Source of the DNA: Pseudomonadota bacterium
GTDB taxonomy: Bacteria; Pseudomonadota; Gammaproteobacteria; Steroidobacterales; Steroidobacteraceae
DNA: 5,753 nucleotides
Reading direction: 5' to 3'
Assembly: GCA_021817875.1 (NCBI GenBank)
Contig: JAKAFQ010000298.1
Coordinates: forward strand, 1-5,753
A program made the translations under genes and the position numbers. A model generated the notes under the pieces. It worked only from the letters and a program-made list of their open reading frames with translations, was not told the DNA's origin and did no database searches. Positions 5,655 through 5,753 of this stretch are shown piece by piece (position 1 is the first letter of the stretch; each line of letters begins with the position of its first letter).

Positions 5655-5753
5655 CTACTCGATGCCGAGCTTCTTGATCCGGTAGCGCAGGGCGCGGAAG
5701 CTCATGCCGAGGAGTTTGGCCGCGGCGGTCTTGTTGTAGCGGGTCTTCTCGAG
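5655..5753 (-). CDS. pilR: Type IV pilus response regulator PilR, C-terminal DNA-binding tail (runs off the right edge)
   Basis: Only the last 32 codons are present, ending with TAG at 5657-5655. They encode a Fis-type helix-turn-helix: residues near NKTAAAKLLGMSFRALRYR, then IKKLGIE at the end. This matches the C-terminus of NtrC-family sigma-54 activators and is especially close to PilR, where the RALRYR/IKKLG ending is characteristic. PilR is the response regulator of the PilS/PilR two-component system and activates the RpoN-dependent pilA promoter. The receiver and AAA+ domains lie outside the window. Given the pilA-pilB-pilC context and the sigma-54 element before pilA, PilR is much more likely than another NtrC-type regulator. 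Confidence 0.9.
   Translation of the reverse strand, partial: LEKTRYNKTAAAKLLGMSFRALRYRIKKLGIE

Overview
The window is a type IVa pilus locus from a GC-rich proteobacterium, most likely a gammaproteobacterium. Four observations support this: classic type IVa PilA, PilB and PilC sequences, the pilA-pilB-pilC order, a PilR-type DNA-binding tail at the right edge, and a near-perfect sigma-54 promoter in front of pilA. The species cannot be named from the sequence alone.

Layout from left to right. Positions 1-843 (minus) are the N-terminal 281 codons of pilC, the inner-membrane platform protein, which runs off the left edge. Positions 858-2597 (minus) are pilB, the extension ATPase, separated from pilC by only 14 bp. 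Positions 2598-2771 are an intergenic stretch with a strong intrinsic terminator for pilA. Positions 2772-3278 (minus) are pilA, the major pilin precursor. Positions 3279-3714 are a regulatory region with the pilA ribosome-binding site, a 5'-UTR hairpin, a sigma-54 -24/-12 element, a probable IHF site, and two upstream symmetric elements that could bind an activator. Positions 3715-5610 (plus) encode a TPR-repeat plus sulfotransferase fusion protein, divergent from pilA. Positions 5655-5753 (minus) are the last 32 codons of pilR.

How it fits together: PilR is the sigma-54 activator of pilA in the families where it has been studied, and here both its gene and a textbook target promoter lie within about 2.4 kb. 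PilA is made from its own strong, terminated transcript. PilB and PilC come from a tightly coupled pair that power and anchor pilus assembly.

The unusual element is the TPR-sulfotransferase gene, which sits on the opposite strand inside the otherwise collinear pilR-pilA-pilB-pilC run. Its position raises the untested possibility that it sulfates the pilin, a pilin glycan or another surface polymer. It could equally be an unrelated passenger gene.
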